Below, one piece after another: positions 24,789 to 37,800 of a stretch of 47,978 nucleotides of DNA. How positions within the stretch are numbered: position 1 is the first letter of the stretch; the number at the start of each line of letters is the position of its first letter. Source of the stretch: JBMOLL01 sp049325415 (GTDB lineage Bacteria > Bacteroidota > Bacteroidia > Bacteroidales > GCA-2748055); the NCBI GenBank assembly GCA_049325415.1, contig JBMOLL010000100.1, positions 1-47,978 on the forward strand, in the 5' to 3' direction. A program made the position numbers and the translations under genes. The notes beneath the pieces are model-generated. The model did no database searches and was not told the origin of the DNA. It was given only the letters and a program-made list of their open reading frames with translations.

Positions 24789-24858
24789 GGATCCGGGAAG
24801 AGGCAGGAGACGCCTCCGGACCGGTATATCCTTGAAAACAGTAGTTCCGGGAGTCCGG

Positions 24859-24893
24859 AAAAAAAAGAAGCTGTCCTGTAAAAGGGCAGCCTC
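24859..24893 (-). terminator. Intrinsic terminator of sodB
   Basis: On the minus strand a 10-bp imperfect stem (24893-24884 with 24876-24867, one mismatch, one G-U) is followed by eight T residues (24866-24859). It lies 30 bp after the sodB stop codon. A small inverted repeat TTCCGG/CCGGAA (24845-24860) lies just beyond. Confidence 0.75.
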
Positions 24894-24922
24894 TTCAACC
24901 ATAAAAAATCACACCAACTTAT

Positions 24923-25522
24923 TTATTTGAAACGCTTTTCAACTTCATTCCAGTTGATAACGTTCCAGAAAGCTTCAATATATTCCGGTCTGCGATTCTG
25001 ATATTTAAGATAGTAAGCATGTTCCCATACGTCCAGGCCGAGGATGGGCGTTCCTTTAACTTCGGCAATGTCCATCAGGGGATTATCCTGGTTGGGGGTT
25101 GAGCTGACAACAAGTTTTCCATCGGGAGTTTTCACGAGCCAGGCCCAGCCACTTCCAAAACGGGTGGCGGCTGCCGCGCTGAACTGGGATTTAAAATCAT
25201 CAAAAGAACCAAAGGCCTGGTTGATGGATTCGAGCAGTTTGCCGGAAGGTTTGCCGCTTCCTTCAGGTCCCATAACTTCCCAGAACAGGTTGTGATTGTA
25301 GAAACCTCCTCCGTTATTCCTCACAGCGGCGGGTGCGGTGCTGATCCCGCCAAGGATCTCTTCAATACTTTTTCCTGAAAGCGGAGAGCTCTCAAGCGCC
25401 TTGTTCAGGTTGGCAGTATAGGCTGCATGGTGCTTGGTATAATGGATCTCCATGGTACGGGCGTCGATATAGGGTTCCAGTGCATTGTAGTCGTACCTGA
25501 GATCTGGAAGTTGAAATGACAT
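24923..25522 (-). CDS. sodB: Superoxide dismutase, Fe/Mn type
   Basis: A 199-residue enzyme that converts superoxide to hydrogen peroxide and oxygen. The metal ligands are H27 ('MEIHYTKHHAAY'), H77 ('GGGFYNHNLFW'), D164 and H168 ('GLDVWEHAYYLKYQNRR'). The 'GGGFYNH' segment and the following residues resemble the Fe/Mn-cambialistic enzymes of Bacteroidales, so metal choice cannot be decided from sequence. No signal peptide is present, so it is cytoplasmic. It is a single gene with its own terminator, convergent with the dipeptidase gene. The gene symbol is the usual one for this type; sodA would be equally defensible. Confidence 0.95.
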   Translation of the reverse strand: MSFQLPDLRYDYNALEPYIDARTMEIHYTKHHAAYTANLNKALESSPLSGKSIEEILGGISTAPAAVRNNGGGFYNHNLFWEVMGPEGSGKPSGKLLESINQAFGSFDDFKSQFSAAAATRFGSGWAWLVKTPDGKLVVSSTPNQDNPLMDIAEVKGTPILGLDVWEHAYYLKYQNRRPEYIEAFWNVINWNEVEKRFK

Positions 25523-25610
25523 GACGTTTAAATTTTAGTTTGACGAATGTTATTTAGATTCATTTTGAATAATAACAGTGGAAGGTCGGGATTGTTCATG
25601 GGGGGTGGGA

Positions 25611-25648
25611 GAAGTGAGAAGAGTGAAGAGTGAAGAGTGACGGGTTAC
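25611..25648. repeat. GAGTGAA-type low-complexity repeat ending CGGGTTAC (left copy)
   Basis: Tandem GAAGAGT/GTGAAGA heptamers run into GTGACGGGTTAC. A closely similar block in the same orientation is at 46201-46238, on the other side of the 20-kb sigma-giant locus. Confidence 0.7.
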
Positions 25649-25668
25649 GAAACGCTCATCAGGGAGAG

Positions 25669-25703
25669 AACCACGGAGACACGGAGGGCACAGAGGAACA
25701 CGG
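25669..25703. repeat. ACCACGGAGACACGG-type repeat
   Basis: The string has repeated CACGGAG/CACAGAG units (AACCACGGAGACACGG..., then GGCACAGAGG and AACACGG). Such strings recur between genes in many environmental bacterial genomes; this is recall, not a search result. Confidence 0.55.
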
Positions 25704-25728
25704 AATGCTACAGGCGCAGCATAATCTG

Positions 25729-25770
25729 ATCCTTAACCTCATCCTTAACCTCATCCTTCTCCTCGTCCTA
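25729..25770. repeat. Hexanucleotide array ATCCTT/AACCTC
   Basis: Seven consecutive hexamers: ATCCTT and AACCTC alternate for five units, then CTCCTC and GTCCTA. On the other strand it reads GAGGAT/AAGGTT-like, the same family as the arrays at 47429-47602. Confidence 0.7.
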
Positions 25771-25786
25771 CCCTTTCGGCAGGAAC

Positions 25787-25824
25787 AAAAAACCCGGGAA
25801 CAGTGTCCATCCTGCTCCCGGGTT
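25787..25824 (-). terminator. Intrinsic terminator of the giant gene
   Basis: A 9-bp stem (25791-25799 AACCCGGGA / 25816-25824 TCCCGGGTT, 16-nt loop) is followed on the minus strand by T residues (25792-25787). It lies about 34 bp after the stop codon of the giant gene. Confidence 0.8.
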
Positions 25825-25857
25825 CCGGATCTAGTTTCAGGTTTGTAACTCAGCAGG

Positions 25858-28800
25858 CTATCTCCACACCAGGGTGACGTCGCCGGCTTCACTGAACGGT
25901 TTGCCGTTGCTGTAAATACCGGTTACCTTCCAGATATAAACGCCCTGTGCGGCCTTCGTCTCCTTGATATATCCGTCCCAGCCGACATTGATATCGGTGC
26001 TTTCGAACAGCAGTTCTCCCCAGCGGTTGTAAATATACAGGTGGTATTCACTGACCTGTTTGTTAATACCCGGGTAGAACACGTTGTTCACAATCTCACC
26101 GGTAGGATCGACATAGCCTCCGTTGGGTTCCGTCGGACTGAAGATGTTCGGGAACTTGAGCTCCCCTGCAGGGATTACCTTGATCGCCTTCGGTATCGTC
26201 AGACTGTCGCTGCAATACTCATTGAACGCCGCAAGTTTCACATCCTTCCAGCCTTCCGTGTAGTAAACATGGGTCGGATCCGACTCCGTAGATGTATTAT
26301 CAGGACCCGGAGCACCGGTGATCTCGTCATAATCGCCAAAGTTCCATTCATACCTGTCGGCATAGGCCGAGATATTAAAGAACTTCACAGGCAGGTCCTT
26401 AACGAACACCGAATCGGGCGTGTAGTTAAAGAATACCTGCGGGGTCGCATGGATATAAATGATCTGCGAGGTCTGCGAGGTTCCTCCGGGACCGGTGGCA
26501 ATCAGCTTCACGGTGTAGTCGGCAGGCTGGTAGAAGATATGAACCGGGTTCTCCTGTGTGCTGATGGTCCCGTCGCCGAACTGCCATTGGTAACTGGTAG
26601 CCCAGAGTGAGTTGTTCACAAACTGTACCTCCGTCGGGTGACAGCCTTCTTCGGGTGCCGTGAAGGCGGCTACCGGTGCCTGGGGATTAATGGTAATGGT
26701 TGTACCCAGGCTGTCGGTACATTCGGCGGTATTCACGTACAGGACCACATCGAACACACCGGGTTCGGCATATTCATGCGTGTGGGTTCCTGCAGAGCTA
26801 GCCGACAGGTTACCGTCGCCATACTTCCACAGATAGGTCCACGGACCTGCATCGGTGTTGTTGGTGAAAGTAACGGTGGCATCCGGGAAGGTCTGTACCA
26901 GCGGAGAGGCCGAGAAGCGTACATGTGGTACCGGGTTCACTGTAATATCGACCGTCGACTCAGCCGTACAGCCATAGTACGAGGTGGTCGTCAGTTTGGC
27001 GTGCCGTACCACGATGGCCGAAGTATAGTTCTCGTACAGGTGGTAGGTGATAAACTGACCGTGTGCCACGTTCCCGTCGCCATAATCCCAGATATAATCG
27101 GATGCTCCGGGCTGGGTCTGCAAGGTGGCTTCGAAGGGGCTGCAACCTTCGGTGGGGGTCACCGTGAAAGTCGGGTCGACCTTCGGATAAATGGTGACCA
27201 CACTCATGGCCGTATCGCGGCAGCCAAAGGCTGTCTCAGCAATCAGATTGACATTATAGTACTTCACGGCACCCGTCGGGTCGATATTGTCGAAACCGTG
27301 GACAGGATTAGGATCAGCACTGGTCTGGCCATCGCCGAATTCCCACAGCAGGGAGGTCGCATCGGAAGATGAGCGGTTGGTAAAATGAACCTCCATATAG
27401 CCGCAGGATGGTTTGGCATCCGACTCGATCATTGCTACCGGCCTGTCGTTCTGGATGGTCACCGAACTCTGTCCGATACATCCGTGATTGTCGGTAACGG
27501 TATAGGTCAGGTCGTAATCGCCTTTGAGCAATGTACGGAAGTGTACGATCTGCGCATTGGTCTCATAGAGCGGCATGATATCTCCCGTCCACTGGTGTGA
27601 ATAGCTGCCTGAACCGCCAGCAGGATTACCGTTGAGGGTCAGCAGTTCGCCGCCGCAAACGAGCGGGAAGCTGCCCAGGTCGCCTGTGATCGCGGTCGTC
27701 GGGTTCGGCCATACCGTCAGTACCACCGGATTGGTGGATACCATGTTGCAGGCGCTGTTGATGTCGAGTCGGTAGCGATAGCCATTCATGGCAACGACCG
27801 GGTTAGTGACCATCAGCTGGTCGGTCTGGGAACCGGAATAGTCGATACCGTCGGTAACCGGAGTGTAAAGCACACCGTCGGTGCTTACCATCCACTGGTA
27901 GGAGAGGGAAGGTCCGCTGGCGTTGGCGCTGAATTGTCCGGTGTTACCTTCGCAGATGTTCATTGGAAGCGGCTGCACAGAGATTACGGGCAGCTCATCC
28001 ACATTAAGCGTCGACGGATTGCTCAGAACCGATGGTGCGCACGGACCCACGATCAGGACCCTGTAGCTGTAACCATTCTGGGAGGTCTGTGCGTTCAGCA
28101 GGGTGAGCTCGTCGGTCTGCTGTCCGGAATAGAGTGCATTGGACGGCAGGATATCCACATAGCCCAGACCGTCGTTCCTGTTAACCTTCCACTGGAAGGT
28201 CAGTGCCGAGCCTTCGGCCGTTACACTGAAGGTTGCAGGATTATTCTGGCATACGGCCACGTTGACATCCGGCTGAGCTGTAATAAGCGGCGGAACATTT
28301 ACGGTGAGCCCGACATCATTCGATGTGGCAGAGGGCAGGCAGGTGCCGTTCACTTCAACGCGGTACCTGTTACCTTCATAGCTCCTGCTTACATTGAAGA
28401 TGTTCAGTGTCTGGATCGTTGATCCGATATAATAGCCGGCATCGGTCAGCGGGGAGAAGGTGGCGCCTCCATCGGTGCTTTCGTACCACTGGTAGCTGAG
28501 TCCTGCCCCTGTTGCCGAAACGGTAAAGCTGGCTGTCTGGAACTCGCAGATGGTCCTGTCGGCAGGTTGAAGCGCAATCTCAGGTGGCGTCATTACATAG
28601 AGGAAGGCCACATTCGATTGTTTCCACGGCTGGCAATGACCCGATACCCTCACATAGTACCTGTGCAGGTTCATGGTGCGAGGTGCACCTGTGATGGTAA
28701 GGGTACTGGTCCCCTGGCCCGAGTACATCCCACCGTTGCTGATGGAAACCGGACCGCTTCCGCTGTCTTCAAACCACTCATAGATCAGGTCCCTGCCGGT

Positions 28801-31800
28801 GGCGCTTACGCTGAAGGTAGCCACTGTTCCTTCGCAGATGGTCTGATCCTGCGGATGAGCCCAGATTGCCGGTGCACTGTAAACTGTCAGCGTAGCCGGG
28901 TCGGAGGTGACAGGATCATTACAGGTACCGTCTACAACAGCCCGGTACTGGTAACCGGTCATGGCCGAATCAACGCCAAAGACCTTCAGCTGGGTGGTGG
29001 TGGTGCCGATGAAATTACCGCCATCGCTGATGGCCTGCCAGCCGGAAACAAGGTCGTTTTCTTCCCACTGAATAAAGGCTCCGTCGGTCAGACCCGTCTG
29101 GATGGTAAAGGTCACATTCTTCAGTTCACAGGAAGCTGTATCTTCAGGCTGAAGTGTGATCTCCGGCCTCCGGTAAACCACCAGGTTCACGGTGTTGCTG
29201 GTAACCGGCACGCCGCAACTGCCAGTTACGGTAGCCCGGTAGAGGTAATTGTCGTAGGCGAACGGTACTGCTGTAAGGTCAAGCGTTGCAGAGCCGTTGG
29301 CTCCATGTACGCCATTGACGGTAACCGTCTGCCAGCCACTGGTCCCGTCGTTATAGAACCATTCGATGACCGGACTGGTGGTTACTCCGGGATCAATGGT
29401 GAACGAGGTATTATCGTTCTCGCAGATTGTTGAGGCAACAGGCTGGAGGATGATTTCCGAATTTTCCTGAACGGTCAGCGATACTTCATCCGAGGTAACA
29501 GCCGGGCTGCAGAAGCCTCCCACCGTTACCCTGTACAACCACCCGTCCATACTGCTGTTCGGAGTATTGACAAGGAGCGTGGCTGTGGCTGTTCCGGTGT
29601 ACATTGCTCCCGAAACGGTCTGCCAGCCATTTACTCCGTCGTTGTATTCCCAGGTGTAGACCGGGTTGCTGGTGATACCGGCATCGACCGTGAAGGAGGT
29701 TGCCACACCCTCGCAGGTAGTCCTGTCGATGGGCTGGACCGAAATTACCGGTCTGTTGTAAACGGTCAGATTGGCTGTATTTGACGTTCTAACTGGTGTA
29801 CACTTGCCGCTTACGAGCACTCTGAGGTCGGTATTGTTCCAGGCATTGGTTACAGCGGTCAGGTAAATGGTGTCGCTGTCCCAGCCTGTGAACATCGAAG
29901 CCGTCTGCCAGGCTCCGCCATCCCAGTAATGCCATTCAAAGGTCGCATCGGTGGTGACGCCTGCATTTACACCAAAGAAGGTGTCGTCGTTTTCACAGAC
30001 TACGGCATCGACAGGCTGGCCCAGGATCTCGGGCCGTTCATCGACGGTCAGGGTTGCTTCGGATGAAGTAACATCCGGCGAACACTGACCGCTCAGGACG
30101 ACGCGGTACTGACGGCCGTTCATGGCCGGGGTTACGCCATTGATCTTCAGCGTGTCGCTGTGGATACCCTGGTAAGCTGTTCCACTGACCGTGGCCCAGG
30201 AAGTGCCGTTAAAGTACTCCCATGTATAGACCGGGTTTGTCGTGACACCCGGGTCGATAGCGAAGAATACCGTATCCTGTTCGCAGGCGGTTACATCATC
30301 GGGCTGATCATCGATCTGCGGTTTTTCGTAAACCGTCAGCACCACAGCCGTACCGTCGACGGCGACACCGCATTTTCCGCTGACTGTCGGTCTGAACTGG
30401 TACTGGTCATAGGTGGAAGGCACTGTCGTCAGAACAAGCGTATCATTGGCTGCACCGGCAGCTTCCGGCAGACCGGAAGCTGGAAGCCATGTTGCTCCGC
30501 CATCGGTGCTGTAGTTCCAGATATAGGCCGGGAGCGTTGTATTGCCCGGCCGGACAATGAAGTAGGTATCATCATCTTCACAGATCGTCATCGGGACGGG
30601 CTGCTGCGATATCTCTGCATTCTCTTCAATAACCAGTCGGGCTGCTTCCGAGGTTACCGCCGGCGTGCATAAGCCGCTCACCAGCACACGGTACTGGTAT
30701 CCGTTCCACGATGTCGACGGGTTATTAACCTGCAGCGAAGCGGCAAAGACCCCGGTGTAGTTACCCGACAATTCATCGGCAGCTGTGAGGCTGGTCCAGG
30801 TTCCAATCCGGTTGACCTGCCATTGATAGGTAACGCCGCTTGTAACACCGGCATCGACCATAAATGTGGCCGGCGTATTCTCACAAACCGTGTCGTTGAC
30901 CGGCTGTGTAAGGATTTCCGGTTTTTCTCTCACTGTGAGAAGCGCCGTTCCGGAGGTGGCTGTTTCCGGGCAGATCCCGCCTACAATTACGCGATAGGTA
31001 TAAGCGTCGAAGGTTGGCGGAACCAGGTTCAGCAGCAGGGTTGCCGTTCCCGTACCGGTGTATACCGAGGTGTCGGCACCGATATCGGTAAACCCGTTCC
31101 CGTCGTTCATATCCACCTGCCAGAGGTAGGTTGGGGCCGTAGTTGCACCGGCATTGACAGTGAAGAAGGTATTGGCATCCTCACAGATCACCTTGGGTTG
31201 CGGGTGGGTAAGTATCTCGGCTTTTTCATTGATCGTCAGTGTGGCAGCTGTGGAGCTGACCGAAGGTGTGCAGAGTCCGGAAACTACGGCACGGTAGCGG
31301 TAGCCGTCGAAGCGCGATACCGGGTTCAGAAGGTTCAGCGTGGCCGTGTTGTAGCCGCTGTAGATCCCGGCAGAGTCGGCTCCGATGGTGACAAATCCCA
31401 TTCCCATATCTACACGCCATTCATAAATTGTTCCTGATGTGACACCGGCATCGACCGTAAAGCCGAATGCTTCGCTTTCACAGACGGTGGTGTCGGCCGG
31501 ATGTTCAAGGATCTCAGGCCGTTCACGAACGGTCAGCAGGACATCGGTGCTGGTCAGAGGCCCGTTGCAGTCGCCGTCGACAACTACCCGGTAACGGTTA
31601 CCATCGTAGCTCGACGGAACACCCATCAGCCGCAGGGTATTGGTCAGCGATCCGTTATAGATCGCCGTGTCGGCCAGGTCGAACCAGACACCGGCACCGT
31701 GATGCTGTACCTGCCACTGGTAGACCGGATTGGATGTCAGACCGGCATTAACCGTAAAGACGGGGGTTTCATTCTCACAAACGATTCTGTCGGCCGGTTG

Positions 31801-34800
31801 TACGGTGATCTCGACATTTTCGCTTACCGTAAGGGTGGCGATATCGGAGGTCACGGGGGAGGAACAGGTGCCGCTGACAATGGCGCGATACTGGTAACCA
31901 TCCATACGTGGAGTTGCCGAAAGAAGGTCGAGGCGCGGGAGATTGTGGCCGCTGTATACGCCGGCTGAATCGGCGCCGATCGTCACGAAACCGCTGCCCA
32001 TCTCCACCTGCCAGGTATAAACGGCACCGGTGGTCACACCGCCATCCACTTCGAAGAAGGTAGCCGTACCTTCACAGGTGGCGACATCGGCGGGTTGTGA
32101 AAGGATCTCAGGCCGTTCGTTAACGGTCAGGTGAATAACAGAGGAGTTCACTGCCGGAGTACAGGTTCCGGATACCACAACCCGGTAATCCAGGTCGTTA
32201 TACGACGACGGAACACTGAACAGACGGAGGATCGAACTGTTGGCTCCCGAATAGATGGCTGTGTCTCCGAGGTTCAGCCAGGTCGTTCCGGAATTATAGC
32301 TCACCTGCCACTGATAGCTCACGCCCGAAGTCACTCCGGCAGAGACGGAGAAGAGCGGGCTGTCGCCTTCACAGATCGTGGTATCGTGTGGCTGTGTGGT
32401 GATCTCCGGCCGTTCGCGGACAGTGAGGGTGGCGTTCGAGGAAGTGAGCTGGGGTGTGCAGGTTCCGCTCACGATCACCTGGTAACGGTAGGAATTCATC
32501 CGGCTTACCGGGTTCAGCAGGGCCAGACTTGCAGTTTGCCAGCCGTTGTAAACACCGGCGGTGTCGGAGGCAATATCCACATAGCCGTTTCCGTCGTTCA
32601 TATTCACCTGCCACCGGTAGGCAACGCCATCGGTAAGGCCTGCGTTGACGCTGAAACCGGAGGGATCTCCCTCACAGACAGCAACGGAAGCCGGCTGGGT
32701 AAGGATTTCCGGTCTTTCGAGTATGGTCAGTATTCCGTGATCCGAATAGATGGACCCGCCGCAATCACCTGTGATATTCACCCTGTACCAGTAGCCGTCG
32801 AAGCGTGAGCTGGCATTGGAGATGATCAGCGAATCGGTGTGGGTTCCGCTGTAAACGGCGGTATCACCAAGGTTCAGCCAGCTTGTACCATTGTTGTAGC
32901 TGATCTGCCACTGGTAAACCGGGTCGGCTGTCACACCCGGATCAACGCCAAAGCCCGTACTGCTGTTCTCGCAGATCACCTGATCGAAGGGATCGCGGGC
33001 CGACAGCGGGTTATAGCGGATCGTGAGCTGAGCCGTATCAGAAATTGCAAATTCCGGGCAGAAGGAACTGCTGACTACCACACGGTAATAATAGCCGTCG
33101 AGCGCAGCATCGGGCGACAGCACATCCAGTGTGGCCAGGTTATGTCCACTGTGGTTAGGTGTGGCTGCGGTGATGTTCACAAACGGATTGGCCAGGTCAT
33201 CGGTATACTGCCACTGGTAGAGCAGTCCGTCGCCCACGGCACTTACGGTGAAACTGGTATCGACCGATTCACACACCTCTCCGTCGTGCGGATCAGTGAT
33301 AATCCTTACGGTATCCCTGATGGTTACGGTAGCCGTTCCCGTGATCCTTGCCGAAGGCGCAGTGCTGACGCAGCCGTTGGCATCGGTGACCGATGAGATC
33401 CTGTATGTGGTTGTCACACCGGGTGATACATTGTATGTTCCGGGTGTGGCCGGGAAGGAAACCAGACCGATCCCGTTGTCGATGGTCACATCAAACGGTA
33501 CGGAACCCGTGGTCAGTGTAACGCCGAGCGGAGCTGCAAAGCCCGGGCATACAGTATTATCTCCGCTGATGTTCACGCTTGGAAGCGGGTTAACTGCTGT
33601 TACGATGGTAGCGCTGGTTCCTGCGCAGCCAAAGGCGGAAAGCACTTCAACATAAACCGCATCGCCGCTCGCCAGGGTCGTGGTGGTCCAGAAATTCTGG
33701 GCCCCGTTCTTCACCGAAACACCGTTCCGGAAGAAATTGTAGGTGGACGCGGTTGCCGAGGTGGCCTCGAAGGTCACCGACTCGCCGTTACATATAATAT
33801 TGTCGGCATCGGAAGAAGCCAGGGTGACGGTCGGGTTCGGGTTGACGGTGATCTGTACCACCGGACTCATCTTTTCACAGCCGGCAGTGGAGGTCACGTT
33901 CACCGTTACCTGGTCGTCGTTCACCAGGGTATTGTTCGTATAAATATTGGAGGCGCCGCTTTGTACGGAGACTCCGTTGAGGAAGAATTCATAGTTGAGC
34001 TGTGCGGCAGGACCTGCTGTAAAGGTGACGGTTTCTCCGTTACAGATGGCGGTCTGATCCGCATTCAGGGTGCTTACCGGCAACTGCGACAGTGTGATGG
34101 TCAGCGGTGTGTGGTTGGTTACGCAGCCGCCTGCCGTTGTTTCTCTTACGCGGATCTGGCCACCAAGCAAGCCATACAGCACATCCACCTGGTTAAGGGT
34201 GGGATCCGTAACCACACCGGCACCGACCGGCACGGTCCACTGGTATGTGCTGCCGGGGTTATTGGGTACCGAATAGGTATGGACTGTCTGTGCGCAGACG
34301 GCAGCATCACCGGTAATGGTGGATACGGCCGGGTAGGGGATCAGCGTGAGAGGATGATAGATCGTATCATTCGTACAACTGTACTGGTTGGTTTCGAAAA
34401 CCCACAGGGAATCGGTCACATAGGCCGGTCCGGGGATATTCGCAGCCGTGATGACCATCCCGCTGCTGTTCAGTCCGCTGCCTCCGAAGGTACGCGTACC
34501 CAGGCTTGCCGGGAGGTGCCATTCGTAATACGAGTCGTTGGTAAGTGTGACCGAGAAGAACAGGTTGGGAGTAAGTTCGCAAACCGTATCAACGCCTGTA
34601 ATGGCGGTGGTGTTGGGCAGGGGATCGACCTGAACATCTTCGTAAATCGTAACCCCCGGGCAGGCTGTTACCCCCGGTCCGGTAAGTAAGATCTCGTAGG
34701 TGATCGTTACCGGTGTCTGGGTCGGGTTCACAAGGGTCTGTTCAATTTTATCTCCTATTACACCCGAATCATCAAAGGCTCCGGTTCCTTTCGGATCGGC

Positions 34801-37800
34801 GACATGCCAGTCGAAAGTGGTTCCGACCACCGAAGCACTGAGGTTGATCTCCGTTTCCGTTTCGGAACAGATCTCCGGTCTCAGGTTCGAGATGGCAGCC
34901 ACCGGGGTGGGGTCGACAATGACGTTCACGGTCACGGCATCGCCGGCACAACTGCCAGCTGCCGGTCCGGTCGGGGTGATGACATAGCCGATCGTGACCG
35001 GTGTGGTACCTGAATTGACCAGTGTCTGGGCAATCGTCTGACCAATAGCCCTTGGAGCTCCTGAAGCAGTGGCACCTGAGGCGCCTCCTGTCGGGTCGTT
35101 AACGGTCCAGGTAAAGGTGGTTCCGGCAACATCCGAATCGAGATAAATATTGGTTGAACTGCCATTACATATTCTCGGTGCATTGTTCACCGGCAGTGCC
35201 TGAGGCTTGGGATACACATGCACCGTGACATCCTGGGTCACTCCCGTGATGAAGGTGGGAGCAGGTCCGGTGGGGGTGATATGGTATACCACTGTAATGG
35301 TTGTGGTACCTGCATTTACCAGGTTATCCTGGATGGTGATACCGGTGTTCGGGCCAACATTGGTGCCGGCAACCGCACCGGCTCCGTCGGGATCGCTTAC
35401 CGTCCAGGTAAAGGTGGCTCCGGTTACATCCGAACTCACTTCAATCTGCGTATTGTCACCCGTGCAGATATCCGGTTTGACATTCACCACAGTCATGTTT
35501 ACCGAAGGGTCGACCTGAACAGGAACATCAACCGAGTCGCCTGTACAACCGTTGGCCGATGGCCCTATTCGATAAGTAACGGTCCACGGCGCGCCCGTGG
35601 TATTGGTGAGAACCTGTGCAATTGTCTGACCGATAGCCAGTCCGCTGCCGTTGGTGGCGCCGGTGGCTCCGGGATTGATCACCCGCCATCCAAAAGTGGT
35701 TCCGGCAACATTGCCGTCCATCTCTATGTCTGTCGGATTGCCGTTTGCAATGATCGGGTCATTGTTCACAGGCGTGGCATCGGGTTTCGGATAGGTGGTG
35801 ATGGTTACCAGCCGGTTGGTCCCGGCGCAGGTCAGTGCACCAAGCCCGTTGGTGGTCCAGGGGGTGATGGTGTAGAGCACGTTTTCCGTAGCAAAGGAGT
35901 TATTATCCAGGGTCTGCTGGATATTCACGTTCAGTGCCTGTCCGCCTGCCGGCCCGTTCGAAGCGCCGGTTACCGTTCCTGGTGCCGAGACGGTCCAGGT
36001 ATAGACAATACTGTTGGAGGAGGTATAGGTCGTATTGACGTCGATATCGGTCGACTCGTGGAAACAGAGTGCATCATCGGCTGCGGTTACAACCACATTG
36101 GGTTCCACGGTAATATTCACCGTGATGGCCGGGCCGGAGCAAACCAGGTTGCCGCCAAGATCGGTGCTGTATCCCCTGATGGTATAGGTCACAACCTGCG
36201 GGCTGGTACTGCTGTTTATCAGTGTCTGCGATAGGTTGGTACCGAAGTCCTGACCGGTCGCCGGTCCGTTGGACGCTCCGGATACCGATCCGGGTGCAGA
36301 AACTGTCCAGTTGTAACGCTGTCCGATACTACCGGTGTAAACGGTGTTGACATCGAGGTTGGTGGAAGTAGAGCTGCAGATGGTCTTATCCGATGCCGTG
36401 ACCTGGATGACCGGTTCGACGATCACATCTACATCAAGCGGAGTACCCGCACATTCGGGCAGACCTCCTCCATCGGTGGTATAGCCAGTGATGGTGTATA
36501 CGGCCGTTTGAGCGGAAGTGCTGCTGTTCTGAAGGGTCTGCGAGATATTGATGGCAAAGTTCTGTCCGTTCGCCGGTCCGTTCGATTCGCCGGTGATGGA
36601 TGCCGGTGCAGCAACGGTCCATGAATAGATCACTCCGTTGGTACCGGAGTAGACGGTATTCACATCCATATTGATGTTCACGTTGTTACAGATGGTCCGG
36701 TCGGCTGCAGTGACGACAACATTGGGCTCGACGGTAATGTCCACATCAAGGGTGGGTCCGGCGCAAACAAGGTTCCCCAGTCCGTCGGTCGTGTACCCGG
36801 TAATGCTATAGGTAACCACGGCAGGCGCGGTACCACTGTTGATAAGGGTCTGGGACAGATTGGTGTTAAAGGCCTGTCCGGTGGCCGGGCCATCGGAGGC
36901 GCCGGAGATTGTACCCGGAGCGGATACGGTCCAGTTATAGCGGACTCCTACACTACCGGTGTATATCGTGTTGACATCGAGATCGGTAGAGGTGTTACTG
37001 CAGATCCGTTTATCGGCTGAAGTCACCACGACAGTGGGTTCGACGATCACATCCACATCCAGTGGTGTGCCGGCACAGTTCAGGCTACCGCTGAGGGTGG
37101 TATAGCCGGTGATGGTGTACAAGGCAGTATGGGAAGTGATGTCTCCGTTGGTCAGCGTCTGGGAAAGGTTGATGGCAAAATCCTGCCCGGCAACCGGTCC
37201 GTTCGATTCACCTGTAAGATCGGGTGCAACTGCCGTCCAGGTATAGCGTACACCTTCACTTCCGGTGTAGGCGGTATTCACATCAAGGTTGGTGGAAGTG
37301 TTATTGCAGATTGTGATGTCGGAGGCAGTGACCAATACATTCGGTTCCACGATCACATCCACATCGAGGGGAGTGCCGCCGCAAACCAGGTTCCCGCCGG
37401 CATCGGTGGTATAACCTGTAATGGTGTAAGTGGCAGTGCGGGCCGTGAGACCGACATTCTGCAGGGTCTGCGAAAGATTGGTGGCAAAGGACTGGCCTGT
37501 TGCCGGTCCGTTGCTTTCGCCCGTAATGTCGCCATGGGCAGACACGGTCCAACTGTATACTGTACCTACAGAACCGCTGTAAAGTGTATTGACATCAATA
37601 TTGGTGGAGGTATTGTTACAGATGGTCCGGTCGGTGGCTGTCACAAGTACGGTCGGTTCCACTGTAATATCCACATCGAGGGTGGGGCCGGCGCAAACCA
37701 GATTACCCAGTCCGTCGATGGTATATCCCGTGATATGGTAGTTAACAACCTGCGCTGTTGTAGTGTTGTTGGTGAGGTTTTGCGACAGGTTAACGGCGAA

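Larger units (their letters stand above)
25523..25857. other. Intergenic region rich in short repeats between sodB and the giant gene
   Basis: 335 bp with no gene on either strand. It contains three distinct low-complexity elements (25611-25648, 25669-25703, 25729-25770) and the terminator of the giant gene (25787-25824). The first and third recur on the far side of the giant locus. Confidence 0.75.

Noticed and set aside
26041..33396. Plus-strand open frames opposite the Ig-like array
   Set aside because: Same explanation: periodic antisense reading of the modules, without plausible starts or recognisable domains.
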